Shown: positions 8,343 to 15,610, counted from the first letter of the stretch. The stretch: 33,359 nucleotides of DNA from Methylobacterium sp. (GCA_013823325.1 PNLY01000064.1:1-33359), one strand, 5' to 3'. Program-made: numbers and translations. The notes: generated by a model not told the origin, from the letters alone.

Positions 8343-8951
8343 ATGATCAGGACATTCATGCCCCTGGCGGCCCTGCTGCTCGCTGCGGGCTCGGCCACCG
8401 CCCAGGACCGCCCGCCGCAGGCTGTCATCGACACCTACATCAAGTCGACCTTCGGCAAGGCCTCGGCCGAATGGCAGGCCAGGATCAAGCCGGACGAGTC
8501 GCTCGCCGTCTGCAACACGACGCGCAACAACCCGTCCTCGGCCGAATCCGAGGCGATGCTGAAGCGCGAGAGCGCCCGCGTCGTCTATCCCGCCGACGGC
8601 AAGTTCCTCGGCGACTGGAAGAAGGGCTATCAGGTCGCCAATAACGGCCGCGGCGGCCAGTTTTCCGATCCGCCCGGCACGGTCGCCGGCGGCAACTGCT
8701 TCGCCTGCCATCAGCTCGATCCGAAGGAGGTCAGCTACGGCACGCTCGGCCCGAGCCTGTCCGCCTATGGCAAGGATCGCAAATACGATCCCGAGACGAT
8801 CAAGGACGCCTACACCAAGATCTACAATTCGATGGCGGTGGTGCCCTGCTCGAACATGCCGCGCTTCGGCGTCAACAAGGTTCTGGACGAGCAGCAGATC
8901 AAGGACGTGATGGCCTATCTGTTCGATCCGGAATCGCCGGTGAACAAGTAG
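8343..8951 (+). CDS. soxX: SoxX, monoheme cytochrome c subunit of SoxXA
   Basis: 202 residues. The signal peptide is 1-21 (ending ATAQ). An N-terminal extension contains Cys57. The cytochrome domain has CFACH (Cys119, Cys122, His123), and SNMPRFG supplies Met172 as axial ligand. It takes electrons from SoxA and hands them to a soluble cytochrome c. A GTG directly before the chosen ATG is an alternative start that adds one residue; AGGGG lies upstream of both. Confidence 0.95.
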   Translation: MIRTFMPLAALLLAAGSATAQDRPPQAVIDTYIKSTFGKASAEWQARIKPDESLAVCNTTRNNPSSAESEAMLKRESARVVYPADGKFLGDWKKGYQVANNGRGGQFSDPPGTVAGGNCFACHQLDPKEVSYGTLGPSLSAYGKDRKYDPETIKDAYTKIYNSMAVVPCSNMPRFGVNKVLDEQQIKDVMAYLFDPESPVNK

Positions 8952-8966
8952 GTCTCGGAGCGCTCC

Positions 8967-9854
8967 ATGCTGACGCGCCGCCTGTTCCTAACCGCCGGCG
9001 CCTGCGCCCTGGCCTCACCGGCCCTGGCGCAGGTCGTGGCGACGCTCGGCTCCGGCGAGGAGACGCTGACCGTCCTCAGCGACGGCAGCTTCGAATTGCC
9101 GCTCTCCATGCTGGCGCGCGACATTCCTCAGGCCGAACTCGCCGCCGAGGCGAAGCAGGCCGGGCCGACGCGCTCGGTCCTCAACGTCACCTGCCTGAGG
9201 CGCGGCAAGGACGTCATCCTGTTCGATTGCGGCTCCGGCGCGAACTTCCTGGCTGGCTCCGGCAAGCTCGCCGAGAGTCTGAAGACGGCCGGGATCGAGC
9301 CCGATGCGGTGACGCATGTGCTGTTCACCCATCTCCATCCCGACCATTTCTGGGGCGCGCTCGACGAATTCGACAGCCCGCTCTTTGCCAATGCCCGCTG
9401 GCTGGTGGCCGCGCCCGAGATCGGCTTCTGGACCGACCCCAAGGTCTATGCGGGACTGCCCGAGGACCGGCACGCCTTCGCCGCCGGGGCGCAGCGCATC
9501 GCCAAGGAGCTCGGCGACAAGCTCGAGCGGCTGGAACCCGGTCGCGAGTGGCTGCCCGGCATCGAGGCGGTGGCGACGCCCGGCCACACGCCCGGCCATG
9601 TCTCCTTCGCCATCGAGGCGGCCGGCGGTCCGGTCATGGTACTGGGCGATGCGCTGACGCATCCGCTGATCTCGTTCGCCCGCCCGGACTGGCGGCCGGC
9701 CTCCGACCATGATGCCGATCTCGCCGTCGCGACGCGGCGCAAGCTGCTCGACCGGCTTGCCCAGGACAAGACGCAGATCATCGGCTACCACCTGCCCGGC
9801 GCCGTCGGCCGCGTCGAGCGGCAGGGCACGGCCTACCGCTTCGTCGCCACCTGA
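8967..9854 (+). CDS. Exported metallo-beta-lactamase-fold hydrolase of the sox operon (SoxH-like)
   Basis: 295 residues with a Tat-like signal (LTRRLFLTAG, cleavage near ALAQ22). The zinc-site signature THLHPDH places His122, His124, Asp126 and His127 in the metal centre, with HTPGH and a VLGDAL aspartate completing it. The fold is that of the MBL family members often found at the ends of sox operons (SoxG/SoxH in Paracoccus), where thiol-ester or thiosulfate-conjugate hydrolysis has been suggested. The substrate is unknown. It follows soxX by 15 nt and converges on the blh gene with 8 nt between stops. Confidence 0.85.
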   Translation: MLTRRLFLTAGACALASPALAQVVATLGSGEETLTVLSDGSFELPLSMLARDIPQAELAAEAKQAGPTRSVLNVTCLRRGKDVILFDCGSGANFLAGSGKLAESLKTAGIEPDAVTHVLFTHLHPDHFWGALDEFDSPLFANARWLVAAPEIGFWTDPKVYAGLPEDRHAFAAGAQRIAKELGDKLERLEPGREWLPGIEAVATPGHTPGHVSFAIEAAGGPVMVLGDALTHPLISFARPDWRPASDHDADLAVATRRKLLDRLAQDKTQIIGYHLPGAVGRVERQGTAYRFVAT

Positions 9855-9862
9855 CGAGCCTG

Positions 9863-10756
9863 TCAGAGCGTGTTCAGCGGGACCCTGAGGAAGCGCTTGC
9901 CGCTCTCGTCCGGCTGCGGCAGTTCGCCGGCCTTCATGTTCACCTGCAGCGAGGGGATGATCAGCCTGGGCATGGCGAGCGTTGCATCGCGCGCCTCGCG
10001 CATCGCGACGAACTCGTCCTCGCCGATGCCGTCGCGGACATGGATGTTGTGCTCGTGCTGCTCGGCGACCGTCGTCTCCCAGCGGATCTCACGGCCGTTT
10101 GGGCCATAATCATGGCACATGAACAGGCGGGTCTGCGGCGGCAGCGCCAGCACCCGCTGGATCGAGCGGTAGAGCGTGCGTGCATCGCCGCCCGGAAAGT
10201 CGGCCCGGGCCGAGCCACCATCCGGCATGAACAGCGTGTCGCCGACAAAGGCGGCGTCTCCGACCACATGAGTCATGCAGGCCGGGGTATGGCCCGGCGT
10301 ATGCATGGCGAAGGCCTTCAGGCCGCCGATCAAATAGCTGTCGCCATCGGCGAACAGGCGGTCGAACTGGCTGCCGTCGCGCTGGAACGCGGTGCCTTCG
10401 TTGAAGACCTTGCCGAAGGTCTCCTGCACGACCGTGATGCGCTCGCCGATGCCGATCTTGCCGCCCAGCTTGCCCTGGAGATACGGAGCGCCGGACAGGT
10501 GATCGGCATGGACATGGGTTTCGATCAGCCATTCGACCGCGAGTTCGTGTTCATGGACGTAGGCGATGATCTTGTCGGCTGAATCATAGGTGATGCGGCC
10601 GGCGGCGTAGTCGATGTCCATCACCGAATCGACGATGGCGCAGATGTTCGAACCGGGGTCCTTCACGACGTAGCTGACTGTGTTGGTTTGCCCGTCGAAG
10701 AAGGCGGTGACCTCAGGCTTGGTCGACGGGTCGACCAGGTGCGGGATCGCGCTCAT
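9863..10756 (-). CDS. blh: Blh, persulfide-dioxygenase-like MBL-fold protein
   Basis: 297 residues, cytoplasmic (no signal). The ETHE1/glyoxalase-II-like signature THVHADHLSG gives His81, His83, Asp85 and His86, followed by HTPGH (His156) and VGDTLF (Asp173). DFPGGDARTLYRSIQ is characteristic of the BigR-operon hydrolase Blh of Agrobacterium and Xylella. Those enzymes oxidise glutathione persulfide to sulfite and detoxify sulfide. Unlike the exported MBL protein next door, it keeps the mononuclear-iron dioxygenase pattern of ETHE1. It is the last gene of a leftward operon and overlaps the permease gene before it by ATGA. Confidence 0.9.
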   Translation of the reverse strand: MSAIPHLVDPSTKPEVTAFFDGQTNTVSYVVKDPGSNICAIVDSVMDIDYAAGRITYDSADKIIAYVHEHELAVEWLIETHVHADHLSGAPYLQGKLGGKIGIGERITVVQETFGKVFNEGTAFQRDGSQFDRLFADGDSYLIGGLKAFAMHTPGHTPACMTHVVGDAAFVGDTLFMPDGGSARADFPGGDARTLYRSIQRVLALPPQTRLFMCHDYGPNGREIRWETTVAEQHEHNIHVRDGIGEDEFVAMREARDATLAMPRLIIPSLQVNMKAGELPQPDESGKRFLRVPLNTL

Positions 10757-11217
10757 GATTCTCTCCTGAGCTCGACCGGAGCGATGGAAACGGCGGTCGC
10801 CGCGGCGAGCCGGCGGGCGAGCGCCATGCCGGCGAGCATCGCCGCCAGGAAGATCAGCGCCGGCACGCCGCCGGTCAGGGCGGCGGTCAGCGCCGGGCCG
10901 GGGCAGAAACCCGCGAGCCCCCAGCCGATGCCAAACAGTGCAGCACCCGTCACCAGCCGCGTATCGGGCCTGCTGGCGCCCGGCAGCGCGAAGCGCGCCG
11001 CCAGCAGCGGGCGCTCGCGCCGGAAGGCGAGCCGGTAGCCGAGCATGGTGACGGCGATGCCGCCGGCCATGACGAAGATCAGGCTGGCGTCCCAGCGCCC
11101 GGCGGGGATGGCGGCGAGGTCGAGGAAGTTCAGCACCTTCGCCGGGTTCGCCATGCCGGCTAGGATCAGCCCTAGGCCGAAGATCAGTCCGACGGCGAAT
11201 TGCACGAGGATCGACAT
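10753..11217 (-). CDS. YeeE/YedE-family half-size permease (BigR operon, second subunit)
   Basis: 154 residues with about four membrane helices. AGMANPAKVLNFLDL near the N-terminus and GIGWGLAGFCPGPAL (Cys105) are the signatures of the DUF6691/YeeE-YedE half permeases that come in pairs in BigR operons. Family members related to the thiosulfate importer TsuA pass sulfur species along membrane cysteines. This protein probably pairs with the 142-residue protein upstream (8 nt gap) to form the equivalent of one full YeeE. The start follows GAGGAT-like sequence inside that gap. Confidence 0.85.
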   Translation of the reverse strand: MSILVQFAVGLIFGLGLILAGMANPAKVLNFLDLAAIPAGRWDASLIFVMAGGIAVTMLGYRLAFRRERPLLAARFALPGASRPDTRLVTGAALFGIGWGLAGFCPGPALTAALTGGVPALIFLAAMLAGMALARRLAAATAVSIAPVELRRES

Positions 11218-11225
11218 GGACGGCC

Positions 11226-11654
11226 TCAGAGCAGGTGCCGGACGACGAAGACGGTCGCGATGGCGCTCGCCATGAAGGTCGCGACGGCGATCAGCGAGCG
11301 CAGCGACAGGCGCGACAGGCCGCAAATGCCATGGCCGGAGGTGCACCCATTGCCCCAGACCGAGCCGAAGCCGACCAGCAGGCCGGCGACGACGAGCACC
11401 GGGATCGTCGCCGCGATCTGCGGAACCGGCCACGCCGATCCCGCAGCATAGGCGACGAGCGGGGCGAGCACGAGGCCGGCGACAAAGGCCAGCCGGCCTG
11501 CCGTCTCTCCATCTACCTCCGGCGGCAGCAGGCGCGAGACGATGCCGCTGATCCCGGCGATCCGCCCCTGGAACAGCATCAGCAGGACGGCCGCGAGGCC
11601 GATCAGGGCGCCGCCGGCGAGCGACGCGATGGGCGTGAACGCCGTCTCGATCAT
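11226..11654 (-). CDS. YeeE/YedE-family half-size permease (BigR operon, first subunit)
   Basis: 142 residues and about four membrane helices. [10 protein letters not shown] near the N-terminus and the conserved [17 protein letters not shown] (Cys104, Cys111) define the YeeE/YedE sulfur-transport family. Partner of the next gene; the two together resemble the N- and C-terminal halves of a full-length protein. The likely job is moving sulfite, thiosulfate or another sulfur compound across the inner membrane when persulfide accumulates. The start at MIETAF lies one base past the stop of the DUF2892 gene, so translation is likely coupled. Confidence 0.85.
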   Translation of the reverse strand: MIETAFTPIASLAGGALIGLAAVLLMLFQGRIAGISGIVSRLLPPEVDGETAGRLAFVAGLVLAPLVAYAAGSAWPVPQIAATIPVLVVAGLLVGFGSVWGNGCTSGHGICGLSRLSLRSLIAVATFMASAIATVFVVRHLL

Positions 11655-11655
11655 C

Positions 11656-11880
11656 TCAGCGCCGCTCCGCCGGGCAGGTCCGGATGCCGAGCAGGGTGTA
11701 GGCCGGGCAGACGCGAAACGTGGCCGTGAGCAGCATGACCGCGCCCCAGGCCGTGAGCGCGTATTTCCAGGCGCCGAGCGGCGCGACCCAGCCGGAGAGC
11801 GGCGGCAGGAAGGCAGTTGCGACCAGCACTGCGCCGAAAATGAAGCGAAGCGCCCGATCGAGAGAACCGACATTGACCAT
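11656..11880 (-). CDS. DUF2892 (YgaP-like) small membrane protein
   Basis: 74 residues. The start [16 protein letters not shown] and the end [15 protein letters not shown] match the two-helix DUF2892 family, found alone or fused to rhodanese domains as in YgaP. Two membrane helices are visible (about 11-30 and 38-55), with cysteines in RVCP and RTCP near the second membrane face. It is the first gene of the BigR-type operon, 53 nt from the divergent ArsR gene. Its exact role is unknown; membrane-side sulfur handling is suggested by context. Confidence 0.82.
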   Translation of the reverse strand: MVNVGSLDRALRFIFGAVLVATAFLPPLSGWVAPLGAWKYALTAWGAVMLLTATFRVCPAYTLLGIRTCPAERR

Positions 11881-11912
11881 GGCCGACTCCAGCGTTATTG
11901 AATTGTAAATAT

Positions 11913-11936
11913 CATATATATAGAAAAAGATATATG
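11913..11936. promoter_or_regulatory. Inverted repeat, probable BigR-type operator
   Basis: CATATAT (11913-11919) and ATATATG (11930-11936) are perfect inverted arms around a 10-nt spacer. They lie in a strongly AT-rich stretch (11894-11940) between the divergent DUF2892 and arsR genes. The right arm runs into the arsR start codon, so a bound repressor would block both its own gene and the leftward operon. BigR and SqrR bind AT-rich palindromes in this same arrangement. Confidence 0.6.
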
Positions 11937-12284
11937 TCAACCGGCATTCTGTTCCGCACCGAAGCATCCGCTGGCCCGCCAATCGAAGAGGCGGCCGCGC
12001 TTCTCGCCGCCATGGCGAGCCCGCGTCGGCTCGCCATCCTCTGCAGGCTGGTAGAGGGCGAGGCCGGCGCCGCCGAACTCGCCGGGGTCACCGGTCTCAG
12101 CCCGGGGGGTGTCGCATCGCATCTAGCACAGCTGCGCAGGCTCGGGTTGATCGCCGCGCAGCGCCGCGGCGTCGCGGTCGTCTTCTCGCTCGCGAGCGAT
12201 GAGGCGAAGGCGGTGCTGGAGACGCTGCACGCGCTCTATTGCGCGCCGGCGCAGGCCGTCAGCCGCGCTGCCACAGCCCCCTGA
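11934..12284 (+). CDS. bigR: BigR/SqrR-type ArsR-family persulfide-responsive repressor
   Basis: 116-residue winged-helix repressor. MASPRRLAILCRLVEGE opens the DNA-binding domain and LSPGGVASHLAQLRRLGLI is the recognition helix. Cys37 (ILCRL) and Cys103 (LYCAP) are 66 residues apart, the same spacing as Cys42/Cys108 of BigR and Cys41/Cys107 of SqrR, which form a disulfide or tetrasulfide on exposure to persulfide and then release DNA. The start at MSTGILF is used because the upstream in-frame ATG lies in the AT-rich operator. It is divergent from the blh operon and overlaps the convergent soxT 3' end by 26 nt. Confidence 0.85.
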   Translation: MSTGILFRTEASAGPPIEEAAALLAAMASPRRLAILCRLVEGEAGAAELAGVTGLSPGGVASHLAQLRRLGLIAAQRRGVAVVFSLASDEAKAVLETLHALYCAPAQAVSRAATAP

Positions 12285-13332
12285 TCGAGCCTTCCACCAG
12301 AAAGGCGATGCCGATGCGCGCGCCGATCATCATGCCGGCGATCGCCAGCGGCCAGGACAGCGCCAGCATCGAGCCGGCCGAGATGCCCTGCCCGATCGTG
12401 CAGCCGCCGGCGAGCACGCCGCCGCCGCCCATCAGCACGGCGCCGAGCAGGTGGCGGCGCATCTCGCGGTCGTCGTCGAAGGCCTCCCAGCGGAACTCCC
12501 GGTCGTAGAGCGCCGACAGGAACGAGCCGAGCGTCACGCCCGCAAGCGTGCCGATGCCGAATTCGAGCAGGGCGGAGGGCACGCTGAGCACGGCATAGAG
12601 CGCCCGGCCGACCGGCGAGACGAAGGTCAGGCTCTGCGCCCGCGGGACCGTGTCGAAGGCATCGACCGCCACGCCCGTCACCCACCAGCCCGCGACGACG
12701 GCGAGGCCGAGCGTCGCGCCGGCGAGCAGCAGCCGCGGCGAACGGCGCAGGCGCGGATCGATGGCGACGATCGCGATCAGGACCAGCGCACCGGCAGCGG
12801 TAATCAGGACACGTGCAGCCGGGGCACCGAGATAGGTCAGGATGCCGGCGAGGTCGCCCTTGAGGCCGCCGGGCAGTGGCCAGTAGACCTTCTCCAGCAC
12901 CTCGATCCGGATCGGGGCGAACATGCCGCGCAACGTCGCATAGGCGACCGCGCCGAAGACCATCATCACGATCAGGCTGCGCAGGTCGCCCGCGCCGAGC
13001 CGGATCAGCGAGCCGAAGCCGCAGGTGCCGACCAGCGCCATGCCGAGGCCGAACAGCGTGCTGCCGACCGCAATCGACAGCCAGGGCAGCGCCGGCTGGA
13101 CATAGGTCGAGTTGGCTGGATCGAGCAGATGCAGCCCGATCAGCGCCTGCGTGCCGATCAGTGCGATCGCCAAAGCGAGGCCGAAGATCCGCAGGCGCCG
13201 GGTGTCGCCCCCCATCCAGGCATCCTCGACCGCGCCGAAGGAGCACAGCCGCGCCCGGCGGACGGTGAAGCCGCAGGCCGCGCCGACGCCGACACCCGCC
13301 AATGCCGCGCCCCAGGCCGGCAGTTCGATCAT
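12259..13332 (-). CDS. soxT: SoxT-like YeeE/YedE-family thiosulfate transporter
   Basis: 357-residue inner-membrane protein with about 9-10 helices. Conserved cysteine motifs of the YeeE/TsuA family are seen in order: RRARLCSFGAVEDAWMGGD (Cys30), LVGTCGFGSLIRLG (Cys104) and VLAGGCTIGQGISAGS near the C-terminus. In Pseudaminobacter the order soxS-soxR-soxT occurs, and here the same three genes sit together on the minus strand. A role in thiosulfate uptake or in signalling to SoxR is known for relatives; the substrate here is inferred. Unlike the two half permeases at 10753-11654 it is a single full-length protein. Confidence 0.88.
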   Translation of the reverse strand: MIELPAWGAALAGVGVGAACGFTVRRARLCSFGAVEDAWMGGDTRRLRIFGLALAIALIGTQALIGLHLLDPANSTYVQPALPWLSIAVGSTLFGLGMALVGTCGFGSLIRLGAGDLRSLIVMMVFGAVAYATLRGMFAPIRIEVLEKVYWPLPGGLKGDLAGILTYLGAPAARVLITAAGALVLIAIVAIDPRLRRSPRLLLAGATLGLAVVAGWWVTGVAVDAFDTVPRAQSLTFVSPVGRALYAVLSVPSALLEFGIGTLAGVTLGSFLSALYDREFRWEAFDDDREMRRHLLGAVLMGGGGVLAGGCTIGQGISAGSMLALSWPLAIAGMMIGARIGIAFLVEGSIRGLWQRG

Positions 13333-13360
13333 GGCAGGCGCCGCTGGCGGCTATCGTTGC

Positions 13361-13741
13361 TCACGATTGCCCGGCTTCGGGTCCGGGCGGATTGCAGAAG
13401 ATGTCGTAGATCACGGCGATGACGCGCCGGACATCGTCGCTGGCGAGGCTGTAATAGATCGCCTTGCCGTCGCGGCGGGTGGTGACGAGCTGGTCGAGGC
13501 GCAGGCGCGCGAGCTGCTGCGAGACCATGGGCTGGCGCAGCGAGAGCAGGTTCTCGAGCTCGGTGACGGTGCGCTCCCGCTCGGCCAGCAGGCAGAGCAG
13601 CAGCAGCCGGTTCTCATGCGAGAGGGCTTTGAGGAAATCGCTGGCCTTGCGGGCCTTGCGCATCAGCTGGTCGAGCTCGGGCGAGAACTCGGCGCCGTCG
13701 CGCAGTTCGGTTTCAAGCGCTTTCGAGACGATCGCGGTCAT
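13361..13741 (-). CDS. soxR: SoxR, ArsR-family repressor of sox genes
   Basis: 126-residue winged-helix protein. ALSHENRLLLLCLLAERE starts the DNA-binding domain, and LRQPMVSQQLARLR is the recognition helix. Cys50 and Cys116 (DIFCNPP) are again 66 residues apart, so it too has the dithiol pattern of persulfide sensors. In Paracoccus and Pseudaminobacter the ArsR-type SoxR represses sox operons in the absence of thiosulfate. The start overlaps the soxS stop codon (ATGA), so soxS and soxR are cotranslated. The two ArsR proteins of this window differ strongly outside the helix-turn-helix. Confidence 0.9.
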   Translation of the reverse strand: MTAIVSKALETELRDGAEFSPELDQLMRKARKASDFLKALSHENRLLLLCLLAERERTVTELENLLSLRQPMVSQQLARLRLDQLVTTRRDGKAIYYSLASDDVRRVIAVIYDIFCNPPGPEAGQS

Positions 13742-14142
13742 TGGGTCCGTGTGCCTGATCGTTGAACCTGGTCGGGTGACTCAATGACAGCAACCAGCCG
13801 TCCGAGCAAACCCCAGAACATGTCGTCGTTGAGATAGCCGGTGATGCGGCCGACTTCCTTGTCGTTGTCCATCAGCACGAAGGTGGGCGTCGCGGTAACG
13901 GGCTCCAGCAGGCCTTCGCTGCGGACGCCGCCGGCCGGCAGCTCGATCCGCCGAAGCGGCGCGGCCTTGCCCTCCGGCGTTTTCGCGTAGACCGGCGCGA
14001 CCTCGCGCTCGAAGCGGACGCAGAAGGGGCAGCCATTGCGCGTGTACATCACGAGCTCGGCGGCGAAGGCCGGCAGCGACAGCAGTAGCGGCAACGTGAA
14101 CGCCACCACCAGCCCCGCGCGATATCGGCCGCTTGCAATCAT
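13738..14142 (-). CDS. soxS: SoxS, periplasmic thioredoxin
   Basis: 134 residues with a signal peptide (about 1-28, ending AFAA). The active site is CPFC (Cys38, Cys41) in MYTRNGCPFCVRFEREVAPVYAKT, characteristic of SoxS. PTFVLMDNDKEVGRITGY gives the cis-proline loop. SoxS reduces or reactivates SoxY after it has become blocked. The gene is transcribed leftward with soxR and soxT and is divergent from soxW, with 68 nt between start codons. Confidence 0.9.
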   Translation of the reverse strand: MIASGRYRAGLVVAFTLPLLLSLPAFAAELVMYTRNGCPFCVRFEREVAPVYAKTPEGKAAPLRRIELPAGGVRSEGLLEPVTATPTFVLMDNDKEVGRITGYLNDDMFWGLLGRLVAVIESPDQVQRSGTRTQ

Positions 14143-14148
14143 TGGCCG

Positions 14149-14170
14149 AACATAGTCGTATTCATATGTT
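14149..14170. promoter_or_regulatory. Inverted repeat in the soxS / soxW intergenic region, candidate SoxR operator
   Basis: AACATA (14149-14154) and TATGTT (14165-14170) form perfect inverted arms with a 10-nt spacer; ATTCATATGTTTATA makes the right half AT-rich. It starts 7 nt upstream of the soxS start and lies within the 68-nt divergent gap. SoxR of Paracoccus binds the corresponding upstream regions of its sox genes, so autorepression plus control of soxW is likely. The site differs in half-site sequence from the one upstream of bigR. Confidence 0.5.
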
Positions 14171-14210
14171 TATACCAGAGCCCGCTGAGGCTCGGTGCGG
14201 AGGCGACGCC

Positions 14211-14729
14211 ATGATCACACGACGCGGCATGCTGGCGAGCACGATCGTGGCCATGGCGGCATCGCCGGCCCTGGCCAAGGCGAAGCTCGGCGAGGACGGG
14301 CTCTACCAGGAGGACTGGTATCTCGAAAGCTTCCTCGATCTCGCCGACGACCTGACCAATGCGAGCCAAGGCGGCAAGCGCTTCGTCATCCTCTGGGGCC
14401 TGCGCAATTGCCCGGCCTGCCGACGCATGCACGAGGTCCATCTCGCCGACCCGGCGATCGAAAGCTATATCCGCGACAATTTCGCGGTGCTGCATCTCAA
14501 CATCCTCGGCGCCCGCGAGGTCACCGATTTCGATGGCGGCAAGCTGACCGAGAAGGCGCTGGCGAAGCACTACGGCATCGAGGGCACCCCGGCGATCCAG
14601 TTCTTCCCGACCAGCGCCACCGGGCTGGCCGCGAAGCCGCCCAAGGAGCGCGAGGTCGCGCGCATGGCCTCGCTGCCCGAGCCGCAGGCCTTCCTCGCCC
14701 AGTTCCGCGCCGTCCGGAACGGCGTGTGA
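14211..14729 (+). CDS. soxW: SoxW, periplasmic thioredoxin
   Basis: 172 residues. The N-terminal signal has a twin arginine (MITRRGMLAST, cleavage near ALAK). The thioredoxin active site is CPAC (Cys67, Cys70) in ILWGLRNCPACRRMHEVHLAD, and GIEGTPAIQFFPTS has the cis-proline. SoxW is normally reduced by the membrane protein SoxV (CcdA-like) and passes electrons to the Sox system. No soxV is present in this window, so reduction must depend on a gene elsewhere. The start at 14211 is preceded by GGAGGCGACGCC. Confidence 0.87.
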   Translation: MITRRGMLASTIVAMAASPALAKAKLGEDGLYQEDWYLESFLDLADDLTNASQGGKRFVILWGLRNCPACRRMHEVHLADPAIESYIRDNFAVLHLNILGAREVTDFDGGKLTEKALAKHYGIEGTPAIQFFPTSATGLAAKPPKEREVARMASLPEPQAFLAQFRAVRNGV

Positions 14730-14763
14730 GGTCGACGCCGGTGCGGCAAGGTCGGAAAGACGC

Positions 14764-14794
14764 TTGACCTTACCACCGTTGGAAGGTGCAGGGT
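14764..14794 (+). promoter_or_regulatory. MerR/CueR-type metal-responsive promoter
   Basis: TTGACC (14764-14769) is a -35 element, followed by a 19-nt spacer and CAGGGT (14789-14794) as -10. Inside the long spacer sits the near-perfect palindrome ACCTTAC-N7-GGAAGGT (14767-14787). The overlong spacer plus ACCTTCC/GGAAGGT dyad is the architecture of copper-responsive CueR promoters, where the regulator twists the DNA to align the two hexamers. The genes downstream (HMA chaperone and DUF411 protein) fit copper control. No MerR-family gene is encoded in the window. Confidence 0.82.
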
Positions 14795-14826
14795 GCGGCC
14801 ATCGTCACGCGAAGGACCGTGCAGCC

Positions 14827-15093
14827 ATGTGCTCCTGCCAGCAGCATTCGACCACCACCTCGGCCGTAACGCCCGCCCCCGGCAGGGCGATCAGCTTTCG
14901 CGTCGAGGACATGGCCTGCGGCCACTGCGGCGGCGCGATCAAGCAGGCGGTCGAGAGCAAGGTCCCCGGCACCTGCGTCAGCGCCGATCCCGGCTCGAAA
15001 CTGGTCAGCGTGCAGGGCAGCACCGATGTCGCCGCGATCAGGTCAGCCATCACCTCCGCCGGTTATACGCCGGGCGAGGAACTGGTCGCTTGA
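14827..15093 (+). CDS. Heavy-metal-associated (HMA) domain protein, CopZ-like copper chaperone
   Basis: 88 residues, cytoplasmic. An N-terminal Cys-rich leader (MCSCQQH) and a low-complexity linker precede an HMA domain with the metal-binding MACGHC (Cys31, Cys34). The usual ferredoxin-like pattern continues with IKQAVESKVPG and ends IRSAITSAGYTPGEE. Such proteins carry Cu(I) to P-type ATPases. The start codon lies 33 nt past the CueR-type promoter. The leader CSC is an unusual extra possible metal site. Confidence 0.88.
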   Translation: MCSCQQHSTTTSAVTPAPGRAISFRVEDMACGHCGGAIKQAVESKVPGTCVSADPGSKLVSVQGSTDVAAIRSAITSAGYTPGEELVA

Positions 15094-15101
15094 GGCTGAG
15101 C

Positions 15102-15581
15102 ATGGCGAACGAATTCACCCTCTCCCGCCGCGCGCTGCTTTTCGGCGCCGCCGCATGCGGGCTGCCGCGACCCGCTGATGCCGCCGAGAGCTTGCCCAAG
15201 ATGATCGTGACGCGCGATCCGAACTGCGGCTGCTGCGGCAATTGGGTCAAGCATGCGCAGGCGGCCGGCTTTGCGGTCGAGGTGATCGAGGTTGCGGACG
15301 TCGCACCGCTCAAGCTGAGGCTCGGAGTGCCCGATGCGCTCGCCTCCTGCCACACCGCCGAAATCGGCGGCTATGTGCTGGAAGGCCATGTTCCGACGCA
15401 GGCTATCAAGCGCCTGCTGACCGAGCGGCCGAAAGTGATCGGCCTCGCTGTCGCCGGCATGCCAGTCGGCTCGCCCGGCATGGAAGTGCCGGGCCAGGCG
15501 CCGGACACTTATGACGTCGTGGTCTTCTCGGCCGGCCGGCAGAACGTCTTCGCGCGCTATCGCGGGGCACAGCCGATCTGA
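15102..15581 (+). CDS. DUF411 exported metal-binding protein
   Basis: 159 residues. The signal has a twin arginine (LSRRALLFGAAACG, cleavage near DAAES). The DUF411 hallmark DPNCGCCGNWVKH has Cys42, Cys44 and Cys45; ASCHTAEIGGYVLEGHVPTQAI supplies Cys83, His84 and His96; and AGMPVGSPGMEV supplies Met120 and Met127. Members are periplasmic copper-linked proteins commonly next to cop genes. It follows the HMA gene by 8 nt and shares its CueR-type promoter. Direct copper binding is inferred from these residues. Confidence 0.88.
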   Translation: MANEFTLSRRALLFGAAACGLPRPADAAESLPKMIVTRDPNCGCCGNWVKHAQAAGFAVEVIEVADVAPLKLRLGVPDALASCHTAEIGGYVLEGHVPTQAIKRLLTERPKVIGLAVAGMPVGSPGMEVPGQAPDTYDVVVFSAGRQNVFARYRGAQPI

Positions 15582-15610
15582 CGACCCTCGCCTGCAGCGA
15601 ACGGGCAGCC

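Noticed and set aside
12259..12284. 26-nt overlap of bigR and soxT as a sign of frameshift
   Set aside because: Both proteins end naturally and at normal family length; convergent overlaps of this size are common in compact genomes.
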